Below, piece by piece: positions 24,031-36,309 of a stretch of DNA of 64,000 bases. The notes below the pieces were generated by a model. The model worked only from the letters and a program-made list of their open reading frames with translations. It was not told where the DNA came from and did no database searches. How positions within the stretch are numbered: position 1 is the stretch's first letter; each line of letters starts with the position of its first letter. A program made the translations under genes and the position numbers. Origin of the DNA: Sphagnum magellanicum (lineage: Eukaryota > Streptophyta > Sphagnopsida > Sphagnales > Sphagnaceae); NCBI GenBank assembly GCA_021904315.1, contig CM038915.1, forward strand, positions 5,704,001 through 5,768,000, in the 5' to 3' direction.

Positions 24031-24373
24031 TTAGCATAACGCAATTGTCCCATAAGCATTCTTCGGAATCTATTATAGTTGTTGACACATATATTTGGTA
24101 GGGCCAAATGCATTAAACAAAGATTCATGTTGTAGTATAAAAAATGGAAGATATTTCTAGTGGAAAGTATATGAAGGAAAGCAAAAAATTCACATGAAAA
24201 TGGCAGTGATGAGAAAAGGGAAAGAAAAACAAAAATGCCATATAAGGAAGTGTAACAAAAGAATTAGAATGAGAAAAAAACATCTTTATTAAAGTTCTCC
24301 ACCCAACCTAAGGACCACACAAAGGCTCATGATGGAGTGGTACACCTTCAAGTTCAACATAGAGACAACCTTT

Positions 24374-27300
24374 TCATTTTTGAGCCTCATTGTTTTTGAA
24401 TGTTTTCACATTAGGATCATACAAAAGAGGATTCCTAACCCTAGGCGGTGAAATGTAGGAAGCAAAAAGTTGGGCTTGAGCCTCAACATACAAAGGCAAT
24501 ATAAAGTCCCTTGTGGGACTAGAGTTGAAATCCTCTATTGCAAAAAAGGGTAGCATTTTGGAGATACCTTTGCATTTTGAAACAAGGAGAACATAAAGGA
24601 CTTTAAGGAAGTAAAATAGAAGAGCAAGAAATAACAATAGAAAATAGCAGAGGCAAATTTATTCACAATCCAAGATTCTCTTGGGCCGCCTCTCCACTAA
24701 GGAATTTTCATCATTAATGTTAACAACTAGGTGGGTTGCCTCAAGGATAGGAATAGTAACTAGGGGCTCAAGAACTTCGGTGAAGACGTCCATGTCTGAC
24801 TCCAGAGCTAAAACATGATGGCGAAGGGCGTGGCATGCCTTGATCAAAGGAATGAGAATGAAAACCAAGACTAAAGAATAGACAAACAAAGAAAAAGCTA
24901 AAGAGAGGGGAGGAAACAAACCTGTGGAAGCAGACAAGTCAACAACAAAAGACCCTACTCTAGAACACACCTCAATGAAGGCCTAGAGGGTGAATGGATG
25001 GAACTCCTTGGCCACTCAAAATGGCTTTCCAATCTTGGACATAGACATGGAAGACATGTCCATCCAATTATAAAGGACATCCTTTTCAGGACCATTAATA
25101 CCTTTCTGCATGAAGTCCTTAGAAGGAAGGGAGAAACAAAACAAGCTTATTTAGAAGGAACCGATATCAGGAGCCCTAACCAGAAAAGTCACTTGACCAA
25201 GAGGGTTTGCAACATTCCAAAGACAAATTTGAGAAATGGAAGCTGGGAAATGAATATGAAAAAGGAAGATAAAATATGGGAGCCCGTACCTTCAAAGATT
25301 AGGGGTCCTCTAAGCTTGCAAGTGGGAAAGAATTGACAATTTCCCACTTCATGTAATTATGAAAACTATAGCTTTCCAAATAAAACCTAATCTCCTTGAA
25401 AATTCGAGGATCATTTAGGTGGAAAAGAAGCACAGCCCCATCAACAATTAAGAATTTTTTCATGAAATCAAAAATGGATATTATCCAATCTTCACCTTGC
25501 TTGTTCTAAAGGGAAATCTCTAAGGAGTTAGTAGAGACCAAAGGAACAAGAACATTCCTTGAAGTGTCAGCAAAAACAAGGTTCACCTTGTCCTCATGAT
25601 TAACCTGCACACCAGTGGGAAAATGTATGAATCAATAAACAGTTGGAAATGGAAATTATCAAAGAAAGTTAAAAGGCATTGAAATGGACAGACCTCATGA
25701 TAGAACATAGAGATCTTTTTAAAAGCATGTGGCCATTTCGTAGAATCAACCCCCTCCCTCACAACACTTAGCCATGACAATGGTAATGTAGTACAATGCC
25801 ATCCAGGGGGTTTGTAAGATGGTAGTACAAGGGGAGTTGGGCGAATAGGCGTGAAGTGAGGTGGGCTCATGCTCTTGAATTCGGGCTCAACATTCCAAGT
25901 GGAGAAGAAAAGGGGACATTAGGGTGAAGTGGCTTGGAGTTAGTAATTTGCTTCATAGCATTTAGATCAATAGTTAAAGCTAAAGTTGCATCCAAATGAA
26001 CCTCCCTACTAGATTATGCCTATTAATTAGCTTTGGCCTCCTCACTTTACTTTCTTTTTCCCAAAATAGGCCCCTTCTTCTTCCCTTCTTACATTTGAGT
26101 GTTTGTAGAAGTTTACAAGATTTCTTAGAATTTCAATTAGTTTTTCTCATGTAATTAGAACTTTGAAGCTAGAGTGTTCTCCTTCGGGTAATCAAGATAC
26201 CACCCATAGTTGACAAGGTGCGAGGAGCTCCAATCCTTGAGAAGCTCCTTATGAAACATGGTGTTGTCCACTTTAGGATCACGCCAGATCCCAAAGAGGG
26301 GGGGGAGTTGGTCAATGGCTCCCATCAGAAAGAGGACATGGTAGAAATACCTGCAAGAAACAAAATGATTTTAATTGTTCATGCTTTATTCTCAACACTG
26401 AGAGTAGGGGAATAGTGGCTATAATAAAAGAAGGAAGCGAATGACAAACTTGTAAAACATTCATTTGAAGGCCTCCTTCCCTCCTGTCTATTACTCCCAG
26501 GATTTGCTTCTACACATTTTGTCCCTTGGCTTGAACTCACTAAAGAAATAGATCTCCTAGATAAATTGCTGCCATTCTTGAATGTAAAATGCAAGCGAAA
26601 CAACCTTTGGAAGATTTTGCATAGTCAAGCCAAGATTTGTGATTATAGTGGCATAAAGTTTTAAAGGCTCGACCTCCAACTACATTAAACAATTAAAGGA
26701 TTAAGAACTAATGAAAAACCTACAAGAAAATAGACAAGAGAGAGGAAGAAACCATATTTGGTGCCAAAAAGTGGCCTTGTGGAGCCACTTGTCAAATTGT
26801 TGGTCAAAGAATCTTTGCTTTGGGAATTTCTTTGCCTCCCTGAACATATTGGACTCATTCCACATCTTGAGCCAAGAAAGTTTCTATTGTGGAATCACAT
26901 AGGAGTATGCCAACATTTAAAGCTTCTCGATGAGCATTTCTAACTTTGAATTCATGTCATAATGAACCTAAATCTCCTTGAGGGAGTATGGACCTAGAGT
27001 TGGGTCACAAATCAGAAGGTGCTTGCAGAACGTTAAATAATCCTCCTTTTGGACTAGCTCCATGGCCTTTTCTTTGTGCTCTTGAAGCATGGTTGTGGAC
27101 CTTTCTATGGGGTTAGGAACATCCTCATAATAGAGCTTTGCTGCCACATTGGTTGTTAAAAAGATGTCTTGCTGCAAGCAAAAGAATAGGAACAAAACAA
27201 GTTAGACAAACTCTAAAAGAACAAGAAGATGAGATGAGGGGACTCTTACATAAAAGATGGGGAAAAGAAGATTATTAACCTTATACATGTCAAAAAAAGC

Positions 27301-27527
27301 CTTTGATGTGAGGGAATGCCAAGTCTTACGAGATTTTCTTTAGCATTTCTTGAAAACATTTGCTTGGAAAACATTTTGGAATTGCTCCAGAGTAATGTTG
27401 CTAATGGATTGGATGTGGAAAAATTCATGTACGAGGCTTGGCCACACATGATCAAACTCCACAGACCTAGGAACAAGGAAGGAATTAAGTAGATGGAATC
27501 AAAAACATCAAAGCTATGGAAAAAACA
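24374..27527 (-). pseudogene. Decayed long coding region, unknown protein (part 1)
   Basis: The minus strand has a run of open segments with protein-like composition, broken by stops and frame changes. Examples are HVWPSLVHEFFHIQS and ITLEQFQNVFQANVF (27.4 kb), ERSTTMLQEHKEKAMELVQK (27.1 kb), WPHAFKKISMFYHEV (25.7 kb) and FAIEDFNSSPTRDFILPLY (24.5 kb). Similar decayed sequence resumes upstream at 31.64-32.37 kb, so the element at 27531-31631 was probably inserted into it. I do not recognise the protein. A retroelement or a large host repeat-encoded protein is possible. Confidence 0.35.
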
Positions 27528-30290
27528 TAGCATTAGGGAAAAAACCCCATTTTTCAACTATGTTTTCAACTACTTCTCAACTATCATTTATAGTTGAAAC
27601 ATCACTTTCAACTACAAAATGTTTTTTGCAACTCAAAAATGATGTTGTCAACTAATTTCCAAAATAGTCAACAACATTGAATCAACTTTACAACATAGTT
27701 GAAAACAATGTACACGTGTCAATTTGTGGGTTAATGTTGAAGTGACAATATTTTAGTTGAAAATGAAATACATTTTAGTTGACGTAACATTTCAACTATA
27801 AAGTGCTAACTAGACCTAATTAACTCCATACTAACAAGTCAACTAATGAACTTCATCCACTTACATGTCATGTCATTTGGGGGTATGGAATTGGAATTAT
27901 GATTATCTTTCAATTATATTACAACCAATGTAGCATTGGCACATGTCATGTCATTGAAGAAGGGCATGGAATTTTATAATTTTGACTATTATTCAATTAT
28001 ATTATAACTAATGGGACATTGACACATGTCACATGGGCATTCGTGGTCCACCATCAAACTAAATTATTTGATGTCTGCCATGTGTATGGTTTCAAAATCT
28101 TGAATTTATTGATTTATTCAAAATGTCAACATATGATATTGTGCCACATGGACACTTATGTTACACACTTGCATGACAGATGGCATTTTGTTGTTTGTAG
28201 GTCATCCAACATATGGGAAGTGGAGCCAAACTAAAGAGATCAACTACAAGGTAGTTGAAAGCAAGTTGAAAAGAAGTTGAAATTATGTTGAAAATAAGTC
28301 AAAATTATGTAAATTAGTTGAAATGTAATTGAGATTACAAGTTTACACAAATTACAGTCACAATTGTAAGACTACTAAAGCTAAACTGTGGGGATAATGC
28401 ACCTAACTAAAATTAATTAAAGAGAATCAAAGCATAAGAAAAGCATATTGTATCTATACATTATCAACTAAGAATGCAAAACCTATCATAATATGAAAAT
28501 TATGCAAGGAAACATTGTTCCCATGTAGAAAATGGTCCCATCTAGATCCCGACGATGTTGATGTTATTAATCAAACATTTATTGAAACAATGAAATGACT
28601 CTCCTATAAGGTGGTTGTCCTATGTTTATGCACTAATGGTGTGAACTTGTTATTGGCATGCTTAATTAGATTGTTGCCTTGTTGGACCACATCTTTTGAT
28701 TTGTTCATAGTTGCATCTCACATTTTGAATTAAAGAAAATGAAAATTGTTAGAAATGAGAAAACTTAATAGGAATCTAAATTATAATGCATAAAAAAAAA
28801 GATTGTGCATTAGTTGCACACATTAAAAATCAATAAAAACATCATCATTTATTACTCAAGAATAAAAAAGTTTGACAAAGAAAAAAAAATTTGAAATGTG
28901 GAAAAATTAGAACTAAATAATGAATCAAAATGGCACACATTATGAGCTTACCTTATAGATAATCGACAAACATAGTTGAAACCTAATTGAAATTTAGTTG
29001 AAACCCAATCAAAATATAGAAGAAATTATATAGTTGAAACTTAATTGAACGTACATAGCTTATTAAAACAAACATAATCAAAACCTTATTTGCATTGATG
29101 GTTGAAAAGGTTCATAAGTTTAGCTCTCATTGCCCAAGTGTTTATTTTGGAATTAGAAAAGAAGAAAAACCAATGAAAGTTGAAGAAAATAAACTTTCAT
29201 ACTTACAAAACACGTTTTTTTTTCTTTTATTTGGACCCCTCCTACTTTCAAAGTTAAGACATTTCTTCTTTGTTTTAAATGATTTAAAGTGCTATAGGAG
29301 CAACACCTTAAGTTCTACAAATATTCTTTGAACTACAACAACAATATAACAACATAAAAGGAAGTTTTTGGGTGTTCAAGCACTAGTTGTGGTTTGCTGT
29401 TTTGAGTTCTTGACCCCCCCTACTTTGGGGGGCCATAACTTTCTCATTCTAAATTCGTTTTTGACAATTTTTAGTGCCTTAGATGCACCAAGTGTCTGAA
29501 GATCTAGAACGCCCTAAGTGCTTAAGTGTACTAAAACCATCCTAATTACCTTAATGAAAGTTCAAAGAAAAACCTAGTTGAAACAAAACTAGCAAGAGTT
29601 CAAAACAAAACCCAGCTAAAAAAAATTTAACTAAAGGTAACATGTTGGAGAAAAAAATGATAAAATATCTTGGTAAAAGGAAAATAAACAAAAAAAGGAA
29701 AAGAGTTTTTAAGCACCTGCAATTGTAAAAAACATGTGGGGTGGTGGCTTTCAAACTCCATAAACTTGCCTTCTCATGTTATTCATGTTCACTTGCCTTG
29801 ACACCATATGACTTTAATGTGTTTAATAGAGTTTTTAAAAAAGTGCATTGAAAAGAAGAAGAAAAAACTTGAACATGATAAAAAAGAAAACAACTTAGCA
29901 ATAACCCCAAAATGAAAAACTTGAAATTCCTCACATGCAAAAGGCATGATGCATTCACTTGAAAAACTCCATGAATTGATATTAAAATACATGATTTAAA
30001 CTTCTAAACACAAGTTAGGCTTAAAGAAAATCAAGATAAAACCAAAAAAAAATGTTAAAAAAGATAAAAACATCAAACTAGAGTGCAAAGAAAGCTCAAA
30101 GTGAATGACAATGTTATATAAGGGTAGTCCCTTCATTCATGGATGGATGAAGTATGTGGTTAAAGTTGGGATGTCAACTAACTATCAACTATGCAAGTTG
30201 ACATCATTTCAAGTAATTTTCAACACCAACACACTGCCACCACTATTATATGTCATACCATCCATTCATCCATATTATTTGGCACATTAA

Positions 30291-30323
30291 ATCATTCATT
30301 CATTCATTCATTCATTCATTCAT
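30291..30323 (+). repeat. ATTC microsatellite
   Basis: About eight perfect ATTC units inside CACTA-like element 1, surrounded by looser CCATCCATTC variants. Confidence 0.9.
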
Positions 30324-30544
30324 ACTATATGCCACATTAAATCCATCCATTCATAATTAATTATGGCATTATATATATATTATGACATTTAATGGCATAA
30401 ATGGAATCATTTATAAATGAATGACATTTTATGACATAATTTAAAACATTGTAAATGGTATAATTATAATTTTGTGGCATTTTAATGAATATGTAAAATG
30501 CCATAAAATTATATACCAATTATTTAATACCACAAAATTGAACC

Positions 30545-31260
30545 CTTGCTAAGGTAAAGTAGCTCGCCTAACCTAGTTAACTATTTTAACCTAGGTCTAA
30601 TTAGCTTCCTTACCTAACTTAAAGCCTATGTAGACCTAGGTAGGTAGTAATAGGTTAAGTATAGGTAGGTTGTGAGTCGTGAGACCATGATTAAAAAAAT
30701 CAAGTACATACTTACCTAAAAAGCCTTGCCTTCTTACCTAGTTACTTAATACCTATCTACCTATACCTAATTAGTTTAAGTAACCTACTTACCTACAACT
30801 GACCTAACATATCTACCTATTACTTACCTAGGGACCTCCTATTACATCTAGGTAGACAATAAGTAGGTAGGTAGTCTCTTGCCTTACCACCCCATTTAAA
30901 TCTAGCCTCATTAGCTATCCAACCTAGCTACTTGGGTAGCCTACATGCTTACATGCCTCATTAGCTACTTAGGTAGGTTGTAGGTTAAGCAAGTACACTT
31001 GTTGCAAATTATTTCTAGGTACCTATAGGTAGGTGGGTAATACTTTGTAGGTTAAATAGATTTAGATTATAACATAGGTGATTTAAAGTAAGGTGTAGGT
31101 TAAATTATATAGGTCAATAGTTTGTAAGTACCTAGGTACATAGGTATGTAATATGTAGGTATAAGTTACAATAATAAGTAGATAACATGTACGTAAGGTG
31201 TAAATAATGATAAGTAGGTAGGTGGGTAGGTAATATCTAGGTAGGGTATAGGTAATGATG
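30545..31260. repeat. AGGTAGGT / ACCTACCT cluster in element 1
   Basis: This is a 0.7 kb stretch of degenerate AGGTAGGTA and its complement ACCTACCTA, mixed on one strand so that local ACCTAGGT palindromes form. It sits near the right arm of element 1. The same motif cluster recurs at 34.34-34.50 kb, 42.95-43.02 kb and 49.36-49.60 kb. Confidence 0.75.
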
Positions 31261-31639
31261 ATTAAAGTTGAAGTACAATTGAAAATGCATGTAATATTTC
31301 ATCCATCGATATCTTTTTTTCATCCATTCAAAAACAAGGTCCACCAAAATAGTCAAGCAATTGACTTGACATGGCATAGTTTCATGGCAAAATGGAATTC
31401 TCAACTACTTTTCAACTAGGTTATACTTTATTTTTGAAAATATTTTGACAATCAACACTCGTTAGTGTTTGACATGTCACACTCACCAAACTAGTTGACA
31501 TGTCAACTCATTTGAGATGCCATCCCATCCACATGTAGTTTTTAAAAATATTATTATGTAGTCAAAACGAAGTTGAAGGCAACATGTAGTTGAAAATTGG
31601 TTGGTTAGAAAATGCCATTTTTCTCCTAATGTACATTGA

Positions 31640-32370
31640 GAATTCAAAACATCATCAAAGGGTGGAAATTGACTTGTTCACGTTTGTCATGGTGGTGAGG
31701 AGCTCCACAAGGCCATGTGAGGTATTGAACACAATATAGTCCACTAAATAGTGCCATTCAGGATTTTAATTATGCACACATTAGATGCAAGGCAACCAAG
31801 CCTACAACCTATGGTTGCCATTCCACACAAAAAAATATGACTTGATAAAAACTTGAGATTCAGATCTCCAAAAAGGAGGTGCTCAAAATTCTCATTTTTA
31901 GAACATTAGTGGACATTCTAGGAGTCGACATTGGAATTAACAAATTCCTCCTCTCCTTTCCAATTCAAGGGCTCGATATGTAAAATACCTTATCTCCCTC
32001 ATGGTATCCAATTTAAAATGCTTGCTCCATCTTTAAAACATCTATTTTGGGGGTAGGATGCACAACAGTCATGGAGATCATCTTGCAAAGATTCATCTGC
32101 GCCTTCCTCTTTGGCAACATCTTGTGCTTGTCAAGGATCGCATTCAAATCGAACTTTTACTCTTGAACAACTTGGATAGTCTTATTAAAAGACATGTTGT
32201 CCACGAGTTGGGCCGTTTCAAAAAATTGTGAGCCTTGAATGAAAGAACAAATCAATAATGACAAACAAATTGAGATTGTAAAATAACTTAGGGATGGTTC
32301 AACATGAACCTCCATGGTTTCACTTGTGGGGGGTGTTATGAATGCCTCCCTCAATTGTTCTTGCAAAATA
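31640..32370 (-). pseudogene. Decayed long coding region, unknown protein (part 2)
   Basis: Read upstream of the inserted element 1, the minus strand opens with MQEQLREAFITPPTSETMEV at 32366. It continues with FETAQLVDNMSFNKTIQVV and, after stops, MISMTVVHPTPKIDVLKMEQ and GYHEGDKVFYISSP. It probably formed the upstream part of the coding region at 24.4-27.5 kb. The family is not recognised. Confidence 0.3.
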
Positions 32371-32439
32371 GATAAAGAACTATAAAATCATCTACAAAAC
32401 CAAAAAAAACAAAAAAACAAAAAGAAAAAAAAGAAAGCT

Positions 32440-33700
32440 CAAGGTCTTCTTGTATAGCTAATGAACATAAACAAAAGAAAAAGATAAAAACTTGAGTTTG
32501 AGCTTGGGTTTGATTGGGACCCGAGCTTGAATCTTCAAACTAGTCTCGATGTTAAAACTAACTAAGATGTTTGCAAAAAAATGAAAAAAAAGGAATTCGA
32601 TTTCAAGTTCGAGTTTGATTTCAAACCCAATCTTGGGCTCAAGTTCCATAATCCCCACCAAACTACTATTGGCATCAAAAGTAATTCGGCAATGTCTGCA
32701 AAAAAAACAAGGAGAAAAACCACCCAAACTCAAGCTCAGGTTTTAGAACCCTAACTAAGCTTGAATTCAAGTTGTACAACCTTAATTGACCTCAGAGGTT
32801 CTTGCAAAAAAAACGAACAAGAACCCAAATTCAAGCTTGAGTCTGAAATAAGGACCCAAGCTTAAGTTCAGGTTTTTCAAACCCAACCAAGCTACTTTTA
32901 GCACCAAGAATAACTTTGTGGATCCTACAAAAAAAGAAAAAAAAAAAAAGAACCCAAGCTCAAGTTCAGGTCTAAAATAAGGACTCGAGTCTACATTAGA
33001 GTTCTTCAAGCCCAATCGAGCTACTCTTGACACCAAGAATAGTTCAATAGTTCTTATTGAGAAAAAAAGAAAGAACTCGAGCTCAAGCTCAAGTTTGAAA
33101 AAAGGACTTGAACTTGAGCTCAGACTCTTGAAGTTAAACTGAACTATTTTTGGTGCCAAAAGTAGTTTGGTGTTTCTTGTAAAAATAACAAAAACATGAA
33201 CATGAGCTCAAGTTCAGGTTCAAAATCAAACCGAAGGTTGAGCTTAGGTTCTTTTGGTTTAATCAAGCATAAAAAAACAAAAAAAAAAACTTGAACTCAA
33301 GCTTGGATTTGATTTCGAACTCAAGCTTAAGCTTGGGTTTTATGCACCCCACCAAATTACTTTCAATGTCGAGAGTATTGAAAATAGTTCGGCGGATGCT
33401 GCAAACAAAAAAAAAGATCCCAAGCTTAAGCTCGAGCTAATTAGACCTGAGTTTGAGTTCAAGTTCTACGTACTCCCCCCGAGCTACTCTCAACGTTGAA
33501 AATAATTTAGTGAAAGTTGTAGACCAAAAAAAAAGAAAAAAAAATGAACCCGAATTCAAGCTCAGGTTATTTGCACCCCATTGAGTTTGATGACACTTGC
33601 ATACAAAACAAAACGCATGAAAAAATAATAACTAAGGTCAACCGTAGGTTTGATTTTGGGACCTTAGCTTCAACTTGAGTTTTTCATGCGTTAAAAACAC
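32440..33700. repeat. Diverged tandem array, unit about 115-130 bp
   Basis: Roughly ten units each contain a GAGCTACT(C/T)TTGGCACCAA-like segment, an A-rich run and an AAGCTTGAGCTCAAG-like palindromic segment. The first segment recurs near 32541, 32657, 32884, 33015, 33136, 33351 and 33479. On the minus strand (33159-32782) the period is close to 43 codons and gives a repeated LELEFFLFF..KLFLVLKVAWLGLKN pattern. The open frame there follows from the repeat and is not good evidence of a gene. Confidence 0.75.
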
Positions 33701-33974
33701 ACGTGCTCAAGAAGAATGAAGCAAAAAACAAGAAAAGGTAAGAAGAAAAAACATACATGGCTCTCAAGGATGGCCTCAAGAACTCGAGCTCTCCTCCTCC
33801 TTTCCCTCCTCCTACATCCACAATTTCACAAAGAGGAAAAAATGAGAACTCAAACCTTCTTATATATTCCCAAAAACCCTAAAATATTATCTAGTAACTT
33901 TACTAACTAAAAAGTTTTATCGTGTGTTTGTTGTTTCTAAACTTAATGTTGGCTCTGTCATTCATTGTTTCCTC

Positions 33975-36307
33975 CACTATGAGAAAGGGGTGTTTTGCAA
34001 TTGGCCTTGCAACTCAATTTTTGAGTTGCATTGGACATTTGCAACTCACTGTATATATGGTACAACTCATTACAACTCAATTACAACTTTGTCAAAAAAA
34101 TTCCTTTTCAACTATTATGCAATTCCCCTATGACTACAATCATAATGTCATGTTGATGTCATTTTTCATCCATCCATCAAAATTTAACACATGGCACTAT
34201 GAAGATTTTTTGTGATTTTTTTGAAATATTGATATCCATTGTCCATTATGACTATTCGTTTTAGATGGTCTTGGATTATGACATGTGGCACAATCAAAAG
34301 TTGCCATGTGGCATATTAATTGAATTTTGGAAACAAATATATATGTACCTAGTTAAGTCGGTACATAGCCATAGGTAGGTAAATTGATATAGCTCCAACC
34401 TACTTACTTACCTAATTACTTATTATCTAGGTAGGTAAAAAAGTAGGACCTACTTATTTAGGTAGGCAAGTAGGTAGGTGGGAAAGTAGAATATTAGAAG
34501 AGTAGGTGAATTAAAAAGTAACCACATAAGTTTTTTAATTTGTTATTTGTTTTGTTTTTAGGGTTAAGCTTTTATGAATTCATCCCAACATGGCACATGT
34601 ATTTTAATGTGAGAATGCAAGAGGAAACACTTCTTTTATATAGTTTGGGAAATGAGATATTGAAAACAAAACATATGGGTTAAATATTTTAATGGCACCT
34701 TAGTTGTAATTGAGTTTAACTACCAAAAAATGATTCCCACATGGCTCTCTATTTGATTTTAATTTTTTAATTAATTTGAAATTTATAATTAATCAATTGA
34801 CATAATTATTTGGAATTTAATTATTTGAATTAAATATATGATAATTAATTATCTAAATTGATTATATGAATTAATTATCAAAATAAGTATCAGATAATTA
34901 ATTACAAAAATAAATATATTAGATGATTAATTATTTAAATAAATATTAAATAGTTAATTATGTTGATAATTGATGATCTGAATTCAAATAAAATTCAGTA
35001 ATTACCCATCCACATTAACAAAAAAATTTATTTAAATTTATTTGAATTAATTAATTAAATTTATATAATTAATTACTTAGTTTAAGTAATTATTTATTAT
35101 CTGAATAATCAAATAATAATTAATCAAATTTTATTAATGAATTCACATGAATAGTTTATTATTTAGTTTACTTAATTAGTTCATGGTAATTAAATATATT
35201 ACATATTAATTACTAATTTTAAAATCATTAACAAATAATTCATTTTGAAATATTAAATAACAAACATGAATTTGAGTAGAAGACATTGAGGTATATAAAG
35301 ACATATTCATATGTACACCTTTATTGACTATTTAATAAAATATACACATTGCTTTTAATTTCAATTCAAAAATAGACTTTCACCTTTCATGAAATTTTAT
35401 GATTTGATATGTATGTATACTAACATAATATTGTGAATGAAATGAAATATTATTAACACAACAATTGAACATTAATCACAAAAAATAGGATTATAATATT
35501 CACTCCGCTATTTAAATTTTAATTATTTAGATCATTATGAAATTGAATTATTTTAATTAATTAATTCAATAAAGGAATTAACTCGTATCAATGAAACATT
35601 TAATAATTTAATTTAGAAAAGTTTGAAGTGTATAAGCAATGATATCTATATGTACATACTCATAAACATTTTAATACACCATTCCAATCCAACTGAAGAC
35701 TTGCATTTACACTTTCAATGAATTACACAATCTATAAATCTTTTAATAATATGAGTTGCCACATAGTTGACAACTAATTCTAGATGAATTGAACACTCTA
35801 GTTCCAAAATGGTGGACAAGTAATAGTTATGTAGTGAAACCCTAGTGGCACATTTAGTTATAACTTAGTTGTAAAACTAACCAATTTAGTTGATTCTTAA
35901 TTACAAACAAGTTGCAAGTTCTAGATGTTATCGACCTTTACCTAACTATACACGTGGCATGATCGTATGCATCAATGCCATATGCCAATTGCAAAGTAGT
36001 TGATCACTCAATGTTAAAGCTACACCAATTGTAACACAATTAAGATTAACCATTTCGTTGTAACTTGTGATCATGGTCAAACTATAATTGACTATCACTG
36101 TATATACTTTGTGTACATATGCCCATATAGAGTCCAAATTGCAACTAATGTGCAACTAAATTACAACTATGAAATATTCTGACATGGCATTTTAATTATT
36201 AATTCATTGTATTTCCATACTGTAGTTGTACCCTAGTTGCATAGTAGTTTCCGTGACAATTTAATTACATGCCAATCTAATATTCACAAACACAATTTTT
36301 CATAGTG
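33975..36307. mobile_element. CACTA-like non-autonomous element 2 (2.3 kb)
   Basis: The left end is CACTATGAGAAAGGGGTGTT at 33975. The right end, in reverse complement from 36307, is CACTATGAAAAATTGTGTTT. Flanking trinucleotides (CTC, TTT) do not match, so the duplication has decayed or the ends are slightly off. Arms rich in GCAACTC/CAACTA lie at 34000-34130 and 35830-36250. An AGGTAGGT cluster is at 34340-34500, and an AATTAATT-rich core is at 34730-35640. A perfect hairpin GCAACTCAA-TTT-TTGAGTTGC lies near 34010-34030. No coding sequence is present. Confidence 0.6.
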
Positions 36308-36309
36308 TT

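Larger units (their letters stand above)
27528..31634. mobile_element. CACTA-like non-autonomous element 1 (4.1 kb)
   Basis: The element spans 27531-31631. The left end is CATTAGGGAAAAAACCCC; the right end in reverse complement is CATTAGGAGAAAAATGGC. Both then run ATTTT..CAAC. Flanking trinucleotides are TAG and TAC, an imperfect 3 bp duplication. CAACTA/TAGTTGAAA motifs are dense near both ends (27555-27830, 28230-28330, 31385-31615). Inside are an AGGTAGGT cluster, AT-rich sequence and a CATT microsatellite, but no transposase. Superfamily is inferred from the CAxTA-type ends and the subterminal repeats. Confidence 0.6.

Noticed and set aside
24998..25336. 112-codon plus-strand frame
   Set aside because: It overlaps the minus-strand decayed coding region, and its composition is the complement of that region. 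No motif found, although the choice of strand is not certain.
32782..33159. 125-codon frame with repeated LELEFF and FLVLKVAWLGLKN motifs as a repeat protein gene
   Set aside because: The period is that of the DNA tandem array, which continues with stops and frame changes outside this frame.
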